In this document: piece after piece, positions 45,698 through 54,577 of the stretch
How positions within the stretch are numbered: position 1 is the stretch's first letter
Layout: each line of letters begins with the position of its first letter
Assembly: GCF_000285275.1 (NCBI RefSeq)
Contig: NZ_CADO01000139.1
Span: 248,001 to 312,000 of the forward strand
From: Acetobacter pasteurianus subsp. pasteurianus LMG 1262 = NBRC 106471
GTDB taxonomy: Bacteria > Pseudomonadota > Alphaproteobacteria > Acetobacterales > Acetobacteraceae
Reading direction: 5' to 3'
Length of the DNA: 64,000 nucleotides
Notes under the pieces: model-generated
What the model was told of the DNA's origin: nothing
Seen by the model: the letters and a program-made list of their open reading frames with translations, nothing else
Databases searched by the model: none
Position numbers and translations under genes: made by a program

Positions 45698-46024
45698 TCA
45701 GGCCGGTTTGGTTTTGCCGCCAGCCGAAGGTTTGCCCGCTGCAGCATTTTTGGCCTTGTCTGCTTTGTCAGACAGACCGGGTACTTCCACATCAATTTCC
45801 AGCATGGAACAATGTGCCCCACGGTCCAGCTTGATCTGAACCTTGTCCTGATCCACTGCAACGTGCCGCTTGATAACTTCCATGATCTCGCGGTGCAGCT
45901 GAGCCAGCAAGTCATCCTTGCCGTCACCCACACTGATGCGTTCATGCGCCAGCAAAATCTGCAACCGGTCCCGCGCAACGGGAGCGGAGGAGCGGCGCTT
46001 AAAGAGGTTGGAGAGGAAGGTCAT
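45698..46024 (-). CDS. minE: Cell division topological specificity factor MinE
   Basis: Drives pole-to-pole oscillation of MinCD by stimulating MinD ATPase. The protein has 108 residues. The N-terminal anti-MinCD and membrane-binding region is [30 protein letters not shown], split. The topological domain continues with [29 protein letters not shown] Lys/Ala-rich tail ends the protein, longer than in E. coli. The start overlaps the minD stop by four bases. Confidence 0.93.
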   Translation of the reverse strand: MTFLSNLFKRRSSAPVARDRLQILLAHERISVGDGKDDLLAQLHREIMEVIKRHVAVDQDKVQIKLDRGAHCSMLEIDVEVPGLSDKADKAKNAAAGKPSAGGKTKPA

Positions 46025-46836
46025 GAGACTCTCCGTTTGAACAGCCAGTCAAACAGGCCTTTGCGTTCAGTTGGAATGGTAACTTCCACTTTTTCGCCCA
46101 ACAGGCGGCGCGCTGCTTCTGCATAGGCGCGGGCCGGGGCGCTTTCCGGTTCAGCAATGGTAACAGGGGCACCCACGTTAGATGCTTTCAGAACATCCGG
46201 GCTTTCTGGAATAATGCCAAGCAGTGGAATGGAAAGAATTTCAAGCACGTCATCCGTTGCCAGCATGTCACCGCGTGCGGCGCGCTGGGGGTCATAACGT
46301 GTCAGCAGCAGGTGTTTCTCAATTTTCTTGCCGCTTTTGGCTTTTTCCGTTGTGCTGTCCAGCATGCCAATCATGCGGTCACTGTCTCGCACAGAGGAGA
46401 CTTCCGGGTTGGTGACAATAACAGCCATATCTGCATGGTGCATGGCCATTTGTGCGCCGCGTTCAATACCTGCGGGGCTATCACAGATCACCCAGTCAAA
46501 CTTTTTGCGGAGTTCTTCAATAACCTTGGCAACGCCCTCTGTTGTCAGGGCATCTTTGTCACGCGTCTGGGAGGCTGGCAGAAGGGAGAGGGTATCAATC
46601 CGCTTATCCTTGATAAGCGCCTGTGCCAGATTGGCGTCACCCTGAATAACGTTAATCAGGTCAAACACCACGCGGCGTTCCGCCCCCATAACCAGATCAA
46701 GGTTACGCAGCCCGACGTCAAAATCTACCAGCACAACTTTCTGGCCGGTTTTGGCCAGTGCGGCTCCCAAGGCTGCGGAAGTTGTGGTTTTACCCACACC
46801 ACCTTTGCCTGACGTGACGACCAGAACCTTTGCCAT
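46021..46836 (-). CDS. minD: Septum site-determining ATPase MinD
   Basis: Membrane-bound ATPase that recruits MinC and MinE. The protein has 271 residues. The deviant Walker A is [19 protein letters not shown] near residue 5, and later motifs include [17 protein letters not shown] and [13 protein letters not shown]. The C-terminal amphipathic helix that binds membrane reads [12 protein letters not shown]. The gene overlaps minE by ATGA and lies 140 bases after minC, with a hairpin between. Confidence 0.96.
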   Translation of the reverse strand: MAKVLVVTSGKGGVGKTTTSAALGAALAKTGQKVVLVDFDVGLRNLDLVMGAERRVVFDLINVIQGDANLAQALIKDKRIDTLSLLPASQTRDKDALTTEGVAKVIEELRKKFDWVICDSPAGIERGAQMAMHHADMAVIVTNPEVSSVRDSDRMIGMLDSTTEKAKSGKKIEKHLLLTRYDPQRAARGDMLATDDVLEILSIPLLGIIPESPDVLKASNVGAPVTIAEPESAPARAYAEAARRLLGEKVEVTIPTERKGLFDWLFKRRVS

Positions 46837-46921
46837 CAGTATTCCTTTTTATATCTCTGCGGGATCATCAGGATTGAAGCCATGATGACCTTGTATGGCG
46901 ATAACATGATAAGCTGCATCT

Positions 46922-46965
46922 AAAAAGAAAACTGCCAATATCCATTTGGTGTTAGTTTTCTTTTT
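46922..46965 (-). terminator. Hairpin with T-run between minC and minD
   Basis: On the minus strand AAAAAGAAAACT (46965-46954, complement) pairs with AGTTTTCTTTTT (46933-46922) as a 12-base stem that begins 11 bases after the minC stop. The A/T-rich arms give a run of U on the 3' side. It may partly terminate minC transcripts before minDE, or it may separate two promoters. Confidence 0.6.
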
Positions 46966-46976
46966 CTTTACGTTTT

Positions 46977-47675
46977 TTAGGGCAGCGGACGGAACAAAAG
47001 GGCTTCCCCCGAAAGCAGAACCTGCGCGGGCTTTTCTGTGCAGGCGGGGTCCATTTCCTCCGCCGTGGCATAGAATCCATCTATGGCAACAAGCTCGGCT
47101 GCCAGATTGCGGGTATAAATCCGGGCATTGCCGTGCCCGCCAATGCCAGCAATGGCCCGCCCGCGCAGGGCGCCATAAACATGGATAGACCCGCCAGCAG
47201 AAACTTCTGCTCCAGAGGCCACAGCCCCCAGAATAACCACATCGCCATCTGGCCAGACAATGTGCTGGCCGGAGCGCACGGGGTCTTCTATCAGCAGGGT
47301 TGTGGGTTCTGGCGGGCCTTCGGGTTCTTCTTCCGGCGCGGTAATGGGGCCGGAGGAACGGCCACCTACCGGGCTTTCTGGCCATTCCCAATCAGCCACG
47401 GCTGGCCATGAGCAATCACCGTTTTCTATGCCCAGCACGCGTACGCCGCGTTCTTTAAGCGCTGGCAGCAGAAAGGCAAGGTTAGGTGTATCGGCCTGCA
47501 TCATGCTCAGATCAAGAATAACGGGCTTGCCAGCAAAAAAGCCAACAGACCGCGTGATCTGATGATCCAGCGCCACCAGCCAATCTTCCAGCGGGGCTTC
47601 CGGCGTGAGGGTGAGCGCCAGAAAAGAGCGCCCGGACATACGGATACGGGGGAGTGGGGGATGTGTGCCGGACAA
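46977..47675 (-). CDS. minC: Septum site-determining protein MinC
   Basis: Inhibitor of FtsZ assembly, held at the poles by MinD. The protein has 232 residues. The N-terminal domain begins RIRMSGRSFLALTLTPEAPLEDW and includes KPVILDLSMMQ. A Pro/Glu-rich linker (about 103-120) leads to the C-terminal beta-helix (VRSGQHIVWPDGDVVILGAVASGAEVSAGGSIHVYGALRGRAIAG, split), which holds the conserved G-D-V-x-I-x-G motif. I used TTG at 47675 because the RIRMSGRSF segment is conserved; ATG at 47639 is the alternative. It diverges from a GST gene. Confidence 0.92.
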   Translation of the reverse strand: MSGTHPPLPRIRMSGRSFLALTLTPEAPLEDWLVALDHQITRSVGFFAGKPVILDLSMMQADTPNLAFLLPALKERGVRVLGIENGDCSWPAVADWEWPESPVGGRSSGPITAPEEEPEGPPEPTTLLIEDPVRSGQHIVWPDGDVVILGAVASGAEVSAGGSIHVYGALRGRAIAGIGGHGNARIYTRNLAAELVAIDGFYATAEEMDPACTEKPAQVLLSGEALLFRPLP

Positions 47676-47859
47676 GAACAGCCGCTCTCGAAATAAAGAT
47701 CAGGAATAACAGATGCACAGGATAATGGCGTTACAGTGCAGTTGGGAAGTGTCTGTTACGCATTGGATGCATGAAGGCAAGGGGATGGTGGGAATTTGAT
47801 GTGCTTTCATGCTGTTTTCCCTCTGGCGCTGAGGCAGGCAATGGCATAAATCATCGGGT

Positions 47860-48528
47860 ATGCGTACCCTCTTTCATTTTCCCCTCTCTCCTGCCAGCCG
47901 TACTGTTCGGCTTGTACTGGCGGAAAAGCGCCTGCCGTTTGAGGCCATTATTGAACGGGCATGGGAACACCGGCCCGAATTTCTGGCCATGAACCCAGCA
48001 GGTGATGTGCCGGTTCTGGTGGAAGATAACGGGCTGATTGTGCCGGATTCGTATGTGATCTGCGAATATCTGGAAGAAGCATATTCCGATACGCCGCTGC
48101 TGGGGCGTACGCTGGCAGAACGTGTGGAAGTGCGCCGTGTGATGGCGTGGTTTGATACGCTGTTTGCGCGCGAAGTTTCTGGCCGGTTTATTGATGAACG
48201 GGTGATGAAGCGCCTGAGCGGTCGCGGTAACCCCGATGGCACTGCGCTGCGTGAGGCCTATGCCGCCATGCGCCCGCTTATGAAATACGTGAACGATCTG
48301 GCAGAAAACCGGAACTGGCTTGCAGGTAATTTTCTGTCTCTGGCAGATTTTACGGCAGCCGGGCATCTGTCCTGCCTGGATTTTATTGGAGATATTGACT
48401 GGAGCAAGGTGCCTGCCGTGCGCGATTGGTACGCACGCATGAAGTCTCGCCCCTGTTTCCGTCCGCTTCTGGCTGATCGGGTTTCTGGCATAACGCCGCC
48501 TGAATATTACACCAACCTGGATTTCTGA
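47860..48528 (+). CDS. Glutathione S-transferase family protein
   Basis: Protein of 222 residues with the GST fold. The N-terminal thioredoxin-like domain begins RTLFHFPLSPASRTVRLVLAEKRLPF, where a Ser near residue 9 or 12 may activate glutathione, and continues with AMNPAGDVPVLVEDNGLIVPDSYVICEYLEEA, the glutathione site (split). The C-terminal helical domain includes FLSLADFTAAGHLSCLDFIG. The role is probably detoxification; the subclass was not determined. It ends four bases before the flavoprotein start, so the two form a pair. Confidence 0.9.
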   Translation: MRTLFHFPLSPASRTVRLVLAEKRLPFEAIIERAWEHRPEFLAMNPAGDVPVLVEDNGLIVPDSYVICEYLEEAYSDTPLLGRTLAERVEVRRVMAWFDTLFAREVSGRFIDERVMKRLSGRGNPDGTALREAYAAMRPLMKYVNDLAENRNWLAGNFLSLADFTAAGHLSCLDFIGDIDWSKVPAVRDWYARMKSRPCFRPLLADRVSGITPPEYYTNLDF

Positions 48529-48532
48529 TCTT

Positions 48533-49747
48533 TTGAAACACCAAACGGCGTGGCACGCGCCAGATGTGCTGGTTATTGGCGGCGGGGCCGCAGGGCTTAT
48601 GGCCGCCATAACGGCAGGCCAGCGCGGGTGCAGCGTTGTTGTGGTGGAACACGGGCCGGAGGTGGGGCGCAAAATCCTTATTTCCGGCGGTGGGCGCTGT
48701 AATTTCACCAATACGGAAATGCGAGCAGATCGGTTTTTGTCTGCCAACCGGCATTTCGTAAAATCAGCACTCAGCCGCTATAAGCCAGAAGATTTTCTGG
48801 CTCTGTTGGCCAAACATTCCATTGCATGGCACGAGAAAAAGCTGGGCCAGCTTTTTTGCGATCATTCAGCGCGGGATATTGTGTCCATGCTGTTGGCGGA
48901 ATGTGCGGCAGCGGGTGTGCGTATTCTTACAGACACACGTATTCGCCACGTCAGCCGCTCTGGTGATGCTTTCCGGGTAGATAGCTCTGCTGGTGAGTTT
49001 CAGCCAAAGGCCGTTATTTTGGCCTCAGGTGGGCTTTCTATTCCCAAATTGGGGGCCAGCAGCTTTGCGTATGATGTGGCCCGGCAGTTTGATGTGCCCG
49101 TTATCAAACCAGAACCCGCGCTTGTTCCGCTAGTGTTTGATCAGCCTCAGGATGGTTGGTTGAAAACACTGGCAGGTGTTTCTCTGCCCGTGCGTGTGAG
49201 CTGTGGCAAAACAGCGTTTGATGAGGCCTTGCTGTTCACGCATCGGGGGCTTTCTGGCCCGGCCTTGTTGCAGATTTCCTCCTATTGGCAGGCGGGGCAG
49301 GCCGTAAAGGTGGATATGCTGCCGGGGCAGGATTTGGCAGCATTGTTGATGGGGCTGAAAAAAGCTGGTTCAAAAGCCAAGGCCCCAGCAGCTTTGGCCC
49401 GATGGTTGCCCCAGCGTTTGGCTGCGGCCTTGGCGGCGCAAAAGGCATCTGATCGGCCTATGGCAGAATGGGCAGATAAAGATGTTCAGGCCTTGGCGCA
49501 GCGTGCGCAGAACATGCAGCTTTACCCTACAGGCACAGAAGGCTTTGCCAAGGCAGAGGTAACGCGTGGTGGGGTGGATACGTGTGCACTGTCTTCCCGT
49601 ACCATGCAGGTAGAAGCTGTGCCCGGCCTGTTTATGGTGGGTGAGGCTGTGGATGTTACGGGCTGGCTTGGTGGCTATAACTTCCACTGGGCATGGGCCA
49701 GCGGCCACGCTGCGGGGGAAGCCGCAGCGCAGTTTCGTGCCATATAG
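48533..49747 (+). CDS. HI0933-family NAD(P)/FAD-dependent oxidoreductase
   Basis: Flavoprotein of 404 residues. The FAD Rossmann motif is VLVIGGGAAGLMAAI near residue 12. The family hallmarks GRKILISGGGRCNFTN and CDHSARDIVSMLL follow, and the C-terminus carries GEAVDVTGWLGGYNFHWAWASGHAAG. The natural reaction of this family is not settled. The start is TTG at 48533, four bases after the GST stop; no ATG is near. The stop is three bases from that of the converging rsmI. Confidence 0.9.
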   Translation: MKHQTAWHAPDVLVIGGGAAGLMAAITAGQRGCSVVVVEHGPEVGRKILISGGGRCNFTNTEMRADRFLSANRHFVKSALSRYKPEDFLALLAKHSIAWHEKKLGQLFCDHSARDIVSMLLAECAAAGVRILTDTRIRHVSRSGDAFRVDSSAGEFQPKAVILASGGLSIPKLGASSFAYDVARQFDVPVIKPEPALVPLVFDQPQDGWLKTLAGVSLPVRVSCGKTAFDEALLFTHRGLSGPALLQISSYWQAGQAVKVDMLPGQDLAALLMGLKKAGSKAKAPAALARWLPQRLAAALAAQKASDRPMAEWADKDVQALAQRAQNMQLYPTGTEGFAKAEVTRGGVDTCALSSRTMQVEAVPGLFMVGEAVDVTGWLGGYNFHWAWASGHAAGEAAAQFRAI

Positions 49748-49750
49748 GTT

Positions 49751-50719
49751 TTAGCTTTTTGCAATCTTAATTTCGGCGGCCAGCTCCAGAGCGCGTGTGT
49801 AAACAGTGCGCTTTGGCAAGCCCGCTGCCGTTGCTGCCAGTGCTGCGGCATCTTTAACAGAATGTGTTTCCAGCAGGCTGCGCAGGGTGGTGTCCAGATC
49901 ATCTTCAGATGTCTGCTCCGGCTCGGCTGGGCCAAGCAATACGGTTATTTCTCCGCGTGGCGGGGTGGTGGCGTAAAAAGCGGCCAGTTCACCTACGGTA
50001 TCGCGCCGCACTTCCTCAAACTTCTTGGTCAGTTCCCGCGCTACGGCACAAGGGCGGGTGGGACCAAAAATTTCTGCCATATCGGCCAGAGTTTCAGCCA
50101 GCCTGTGCGGGGCTTCGTGCCAGATCAGGGTGGCGCTCAGGCCAGCACGCTCAGCTGCATGCAGCTTGGCAAAGCTTTCCTTACGGGCTGATGAGCGCGG
50201 AGGCGGAAAGCCAATAAACATGAACGGATGCGGTGGCAGGCCAGAAAGCACAAGCGCTGTAAGTGCCGCGTTAGGGCCGGGCACGACCGTAACCGGCACG
50301 TTGGCTTCTATGGCGGCCCGTACAAGGCGAAAGCCGGGGTCTGATAACAGGGGCATACCTGCATCAGAAACCAGTGCAATATTGGCACCATCCTGCAGGC
50401 GGGCAATCAGGCCGGGAATACGCTGGCGCTCATTGTGCTCATGCAAGGCTTCTGTGCGGGCAGAAATACTGCGTTCCGTCAGCAGCCGGGCTGTAGTGCG
50501 CGTATCTTCGCACAGAATCAGATCAGCACTGGCAAGGGCTTCGGCGCCACGTGGGCTGAAGTCCCCCAAATTGCCAATGGGTGTGGCAACCAGCGTAAGG
50601 CCGGGGGAAGAAGGCGCATGACTTGGCGGCTTTCCTTCGCTATGGAGGGGAGAAGTCCGGTCGCGGTGTTCATCAGGCCGGTTGTTTGTGGAGGACGATC
50701 TTGATGATGACGCGTGCAT
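49751..50719 (-). CDS. rsmI: 16S rRNA 2'-O-ribose C1402 methyltransferase
   Basis: SAM-dependent methyltransferase of the tetrapyrrole methylase fold, which modifies the decoding centre of 16S rRNA. The protein has 322 residues. A Ser-rich head of about 45 residues precedes LTLVATPIGNLGDFSPRG, followed by CEDTRTTARLL, VSDAGMPLLSDPG and LTALVLSGLP. I chose ATG at 50719, with AGGAG six bases before it; a longer ORF to 51034 is antisense to the next gene. Its start overlaps that of the lipoprotein gene on the other strand by 16 bases. In E. coli rsmI and lpoA also diverge. Confidence 0.93.
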   Translation of the reverse strand: MHASSSRSSSTNNRPDEHRDRTSPLHSEGKPPSHAPSSPGLTLVATPIGNLGDFSPRGAEALASADLILCEDTRTTARLLTERSISARTEALHEHNERQRIPGLIARLQDGANIALVSDAGMPLLSDPGFRLVRAAIEANVPVTVVPGPNAALTALVLSGLPPHPFMFIGFPPPRSSARKESFAKLHAAERAGLSATLIWHEAPHRLAETLADMAEIFGPTRPCAVARELTKKFEEVRRDTVGELAAFYATTPPRGEITVLLGPAEPEQTSEDDLDTTLRSLLETHSVKDAAALAATAAGLPKRTVYTRALELAAEIKIAKS

Positions 50720-52095
50720 GTTCGCTCCTGTCTGGACTTGCCAGCCAAGGTCTGGCGGGAAAACAGACATGGCGCAAGGCCGGTCTGGCTGCGTTGGGCA
50801 TAACGGGCATGGCTTTGGCTGGCTGTGCAGACCAATCTCCCTCTGCTGGCGGTGGGGTTCCCAAGCCTGTTGGTAGCCATAAAATTGGGGTTTTATTGCC
50901 TCTGAGCGGGCCAAACGCCGGGTTGGGGCATGAATTGCTGGCAGGTGCACAGCTTGCAGTCGGCACAAATGCATCAACAGACCCAACCGGGCTACAGTTG
51001 GATGTGCATGACACAGCCGCAGCCGGTGGCGCATCTGGTGCAGCCACTGCCGCAGTAAGTGCCGGAGATGGCCTGCTGCTTGGCCCGCTCACCAGTGGTG
51101 ATACCGCAGTGGCCGCCCCAGCCGCACAATCAGCCGGTATTCCGGTGCTGGCGTTTACCAGCGATATTTCGCAAGCCCGTTCTGGTGTGTGGATTATGGG
51201 TATCACGCCGGAAGATCAGGTGCAGCGGCTGGTAGAACAGGCGCGGCAGGATGGGCGGCGCAAGTTTGCAGCACTTTTGCCCAACAATCCGCTGGGCCAT
51301 GCTTTGGGTAATGGTTTGCAGTCTGCTTGCCATGATCAGGGTCTGGCAGCGCCTACCATTGTGTATCACTCCGGTACGGCGGCCAGCATTTCGCAGAGCC
51401 TGCGTGATATTTCCAATTACGATACGCGCCTGCAGGCGGCTAAGGGTAGCAGCAGTGAGCCTGCTCCTTACACGCCAGATGCCACCACGGCAGATGCAGA
51501 TGCCGCCAAAACGGCAGACAAGCTGCCTTCCAATCTGGCGGCTGCATTGGGCACGGATGGTAGCTCCCCCGCGCCAACAGATGCCCTCAAGGCGGATACT
51601 CCCAAGCTGGAAGCACCACCTTTTGATGCGTTGCTGCTGGGAGATACCGGCCTGAACCTGCGAAACGTGATTGTGGCGTTGAACGAAACCCAGATCAATC
51701 TGCCATCCGTGCGGATTATGGGGCCGGGCCTGTGGGCTGCGTTTGCTACCAAATTGGGGGCCATTAAAGGCGCATGGTATGCCGCGCCAGATCCTTCATC
51801 CCGTCAGGCTTTTGTAACGCGCTTTATGGCGGTTAACCACCATATGCCCAAGCCATTGGCTGATTTGTCTTACGATGCAGCCAATGTGGCTAAAACCGTG
51901 GCGCAGAGCGGAGTTTCTGGCTATCCGGCAAATGCACTTACACGGCCGGATGGGTTTTCTGGTGTAAATGGTCCGTTCACGCTGCTGCCTGATGGGCGCG
52001 TGCGCCGCGCTTTGGGTGTGTTTGAAGTGATTGGTGGTGGTAGCCCTGCCAAAATGCAGAGCGCTCCAGCAAAGGCCAGCGCAATATCTGGCTAA
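50704..52095 (+). CDS. Penicillin-binding protein activator lipoprotein (LpoA/LppC-like)
   Basis: Outer-membrane lipoprotein of 463 residues that may stimulate peptidoglycan synthase PBP1a. A signal peptide ends in a lipobox, MALAGC with Cys41. The rest is the type I periplasmic-binding fold of the LppC family: KIGVLLPLSGPNAGLGHELLAGAQLA (split), LLLGPLTSGDTAVAAPAAQSAGIPVLAFT, and AVNHHMPKPLADLSYDAANVAKTVA. A Lys/Ala/Pro-rich insert occupies about residues 255-310. The N-terminal TPR domain of E. coli LpoA is absent. ATG at 50704 follows GGAGG by nine bases; ATG at 50707 is equally close. The start lies inside the rsmI 5' end. Confidence 0.88.
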   Translation: MMTRACSLLSGLASQGLAGKQTWRKAGLAALGITGMALAGCADQSPSAGGGVPKPVGSHKIGVLLPLSGPNAGLGHELLAGAQLAVGTNASTDPTGLQLDVHDTAAAGGASGAATAAVSAGDGLLLGPLTSGDTAVAAPAAQSAGIPVLAFTSDISQARSGVWIMGITPEDQVQRLVEQARQDGRRKFAALLPNNPLGHALGNGLQSACHDQGLAAPTIVYHSGTAASISQSLRDISNYDTRLQAAKGSSSEPAPYTPDATTADADAAKTADKLPSNLAAALGTDGSSPAPTDALKADTPKLEAPPFDALLLGDTGLNLRNVIVALNETQINLPSVRIMGPGLWAAFATKLGAIKGAWYAAPDPSSRQAFVTRFMAVNHHMPKPLADLSYDAANVAKTVAQSGVSGYPANALTRPDGFSGVNGPFTLLPDGRVRRALGVFEVIGGGSPAKMQSAPAKASAISG

Positions 52096-52121
52096 TCTGG
52101 GTGTATTTGCAATAAATGCTC

Positions 52122-52159
52122 AAAAGGGCTGCCTGATGTATTTTCAGGCAGCCCTTTTT
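52122..52159. terminator. Bidirectional intrinsic terminator after the PBP-activator gene
   Basis: AAAAGGGCTGCCTGA (52122-52136) pairs with TCAGGCAGCCCTTTT (52144-52158) around a seven-base loop. It lies between two converging genes and works in either direction. Confidence 0.92.
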
Positions 52160-52178
52160 ACTTGTGATGTATGAAAAA

Positions 52179-53783
52179 TTATTTCTTGTGCTGTGCCAGA
52201 ATAGTTAAAACCTCGGCAACACGTTCCACCACATCATCCCACTTCCGCGGGGTTGTTTGGCGGATAATCTGCAAGGTGGGGTACCACGGGCTATCTGTGC
52301 GCCCGTTCAGCCAGCGCCAGCAGTTATCATACCGGTCCATCAGCAAAACCGGTTTGCCCAAGCCACCAGCCAGATGCACCACAGAGGTATCTACCGTAAC
52401 CACCACATCAAGAGACATGATGAAGGCTGCGGTATCATCCATATTGTGGAAGTGGTGTGTGGGGTCGTACAGCACCATGTTGGGTGGTGGGTCATTCATC
52501 TGCTCGGCATAGGGGCCTTTTTGCAAGCTGATGAGATTGACGCCTTCTACATTTCCCAAGGGTGAGAGCGTATGCAGGTTTAAAGAACGCCTGCGATCTA
52601 CAATATGGGCGGAAATGGTATTGGGCCGTGGTGCGCCACCCCATACCAGCCCCACATTCAGATTATCATTTTCAGGCAGGAACTGTGCCAGTTCGCGCAT
52701 TTTTAGGGTGTCTGCGCGCAAATAGGGCACAGGTGCGCCCATGGCATCCGGCGTAGCAGAAAAAACGCGCGGCAGGCTAATAAACGGGCAGTGCCAATCA
52801 AACGGTGGCGTGGTGCCGCCAACCTGCACAATTTGTGCGCCAATAACTCGCTTGGAAAGTTCGCTGAGCGTTTCAGGCACCCATAGATGGGGAATGGCCC
52901 CCCGATCTGAAAGTGGCTTGATATAACGCAGATACATTAAGGTATCGCCAAGCCCTTCTTCCTGCGTAATCAGAATACGCTTGCCCCGAATATCCGTATT
53001 CGGCCCAAGCGAAGGCATAAGAGTGCTTGGCGGTAGGCTGGTATGGCCGGGCAGGCGCAGGCGCCATTCATGTTCTGCCCAACCCTGTGCATAACGCCCG
53101 GCTTTAAGCAGCGTGATGGAGTGGTTTAGGCGGATTTGCGGTTCCGTAGGGCGGAGGGAGATAGCCCGGCGGTAGTAATCCAGTGCTTCATCCAAACGCC
53201 CTTTTCCTGCCAGTATACATCCGATGTTGGAGAGCGTGCCGGCATGATCTGGCTGCGTTTCCAAAACACTTTGCAGATGTTCCAAGGATTCATCAAAACA
53301 GCCTTTTTCAAGCAGAGCCATCGCCAACAGGTTGTGGGAGTGCATGCTGTTAGGCCGCAGTGTAATGGCTTGGTGTAGCAGGCTAATGGCTTCATCAAAC
53401 TGCCCATATTGCACCAGCAGATTGCCCAGAATCTCATAGATACGGGCATCCTGCGGTGTTCGCTTAAGAGCAGCACGGCAAGTGGCTTCTGCCAGAGGGC
53501 GTTTATTCAGCTCCGCCATCAGGTCACTCAGTGCCTGTAATGGATGTTCCGTGCCCGCATGGCGGGAGGCAATATCACACAGAATTTCTGCGGCTTCTTC
53601 TGGCTGGCCAATTCCGGCAAGGCAATAGGCGTACAGGGTTTTGGCCAGATCATTCTCGCTGGTGCTGAACGGCTCCAGAACAGCACGCATTTCATTGAAA
53701 TGGCCCATAATAATTTCTGCACGTGCGCGCCGCAACGTCAGTTGATCGGGCAGGGGAGGGGCAGAAGCAGCAGGAGTATTCAT
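52179..53783 (-). CDS. TPR protein with glycosyltransferase-9-like domain
   Basis: Protein of 534 residues. About six tetratricopeptide repeats occupy residues 15-235 (units such as AEATCRAALKRTPQDARIYEILGNLLVQYGQFDEAI, split, and LEHLQSVLETQPDHAGTLSNIGCILAGKGRLDEALDYYRRAISLRP, split). The C-terminal half (about 265-525) resembles glycosyltransferase family 9/heptosyltransferase-like domains: GKRILITQEEGLGDTLMYLRYI, NVGLVWGGAP and VVTVDTSVVHLAGGLGKPVLLM. Such fusions are common in alphaproteobacteria and may modify surface polysaccharide or protein. The target is unknown. No signal peptide is seen, so it is cytosolic. The C-terminal motif DTSVVHLAG is typical of the nucleotide-sugar site. Confidence 0.85.
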   Translation of the reverse strand: MNTPAASAPPLPDQLTLRRARAEIIMGHFNEMRAVLEPFSTSENDLAKTLYAYCLAGIGQPEEAAEILCDIASRHAGTEHPLQALSDLMAELNKRPLAEATCRAALKRTPQDARIYEILGNLLVQYGQFDEAISLLHQAITLRPNSMHSHNLLAMALLEKGCFDESLEHLQSVLETQPDHAGTLSNIGCILAGKGRLDEALDYYRRAISLRPTEPQIRLNHSITLLKAGRYAQGWAEHEWRLRLPGHTSLPPSTLMPSLGPNTDIRGKRILITQEEGLGDTLMYLRYIKPLSDRGAIPHLWVPETLSELSKRVIGAQIVQVGGTTPPFDWHCPFISLPRVFSATPDAMGAPVPYLRADTLKMRELAQFLPENDNLNVGLVWGGAPRPNTISAHIVDRRRSLNLHTLSPLGNVEGVNLISLQKGPYAEQMNDPPPNMVLYDPTHHFHNMDDTAAFIMSLDVVVTVDTSVVHLAGGLGKPVLLMDRYDNCWRWLNGRTDSPWYPTLQIIRQTTPRKWDDVVERVAEVLTILAQHKK

Positions 53784-53848
53784 GATGGCATTAAGTATCG
53801 TTCAAAACAGATGAATGAATAACATAAGGCAGGATATGCGGAGGCAAG

Positions 53849-53881
53849 AAAAAACCCGACACGATAGTGTATCATGCCGGG
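53849..53881 (-). terminator. Intrinsic terminator of the carD-type gene
   Basis: On the minus strand CCCGGCATGATA pairs with TATCGTGTCGGG around CAC, with two mismatches, and is followed by six T. Confidence 0.8.
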
Positions 53882-53921
53882 CGATGAACCTGAATGTATA
53901 AAGTAACGGAATATAAAAGGT

Positions 53922-54512
53922 TCAGGCAGCTTTCATAACTGCTGTCAGGGATTCCAGAACTTCAGTCGGGTCTTTATTTTCCAAAACGGCCACTTCGGCC
54001 ACAAAACGTTCCTGTGCAGCTTCAAACAGCTTGCGTTCGCTAAAGCTGCCATCCAAACTATCAACATTGCGGCGCAGATCACGCAGCACTTCAGCAATCT
54101 GGACCAGATCACCCGAGTTGATTTTTTCCTGATAAGCTACGGCGCGGCGGGCCCACATGCCTTTGCTGACATGCGGCTTGCCCTTGATAATGGCCATGGC
54201 CTTATCCACAATCTCGCGCGAGACAATTTTGCGCAGGCCAGCCTTACGGGCCTTGCTGAGCGGGATGCGCAGTGTCATCTGGTTGCCGGGGAAGGAAATC
54301 TGGATCACTTCCAGCTTCGTTCCGGCAATTTCATCAACCCCTATCCGGTCTACCCGCCCCACGCCATGGGCGGCATAGACAATGGCATCGCCTTCCTCAA
54401 AAGGATCTTCATCCTTTACTTTTGTTTTTGCCTGGGCTGCCGTAGCAGCTGCAGCGGTGCGTGCCATGGCGTCTGTCACGCCGCCTTTAGGAGGTGCTCT
54501 GAACGTGTTCAT
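53922..54512 (-). CDS. carD: CarD/CdnL-family transcription regulator
   Basis: Binds the RNA polymerase beta subunit and steadies open promoter complexes, notably at rRNA promoters. The protein has 196 residues. After an Ala-rich N-terminal extension of about 35 residues, the Tudor-like interaction domain reads EGDAIVYAAHGVGRVDRIGVDEIAG, followed by LRIPLSKARKAGLRKIVS. The C-terminal helical DNA-binding part includes MWARRAVAYQEKINSGDLVQIAEVLRDL (split). The ATG at 54512 has GAGCACCTCC-like Shine-Dalgarno weakness, so the start is less certain than the domain. It ends in a terminator at 53849. Confidence 0.92.
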   Translation of the reverse strand: MNTFRAPPKGGVTDAMARTAAAATAAQAKTKVKDEDPFEEGDAIVYAAHGVGRVDRIGVDEIAGTKLEVIQISFPGNQMTLRIPLSKARKAGLRKIVSREIVDKAMAIIKGKPHVSKGMWARRAVAYQEKINSGDLVQIAEVLRDLRRNVDSLDGSFSERKLFEAAQERFVAEVAVLENKDPTEVLESLTAVMKAA

Positions 54513-54529
54513 AGCGATAGCTTATAGCA

Positions 54530-54570
54530 TAAAACCGCAGCGTTGTCTTGTAAAAGAGAAAACTGCGGTT
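54530..54570 (-). terminator. Hairpin downstream of the bestrophin gene
   Basis: On the minus strand AACCGCAG (54570-54563) pairs with CTGCGGTT (54540-54533) across a 22-base loop, followed by TTATGC. It begins eight bases after the bestrophin stop. The long loop and short T-run make it a weak terminator. Confidence 0.5.
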
Positions 54571-54577
54571 CTGCTAT

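Noticed and set aside
50719-51034. N-terminal extension of rsmI to 51034
   Set aside because: It lies antisense to the lipoprotein gene, has no family sequence, and the ATG at 50719 has a clear ribosome-binding site.
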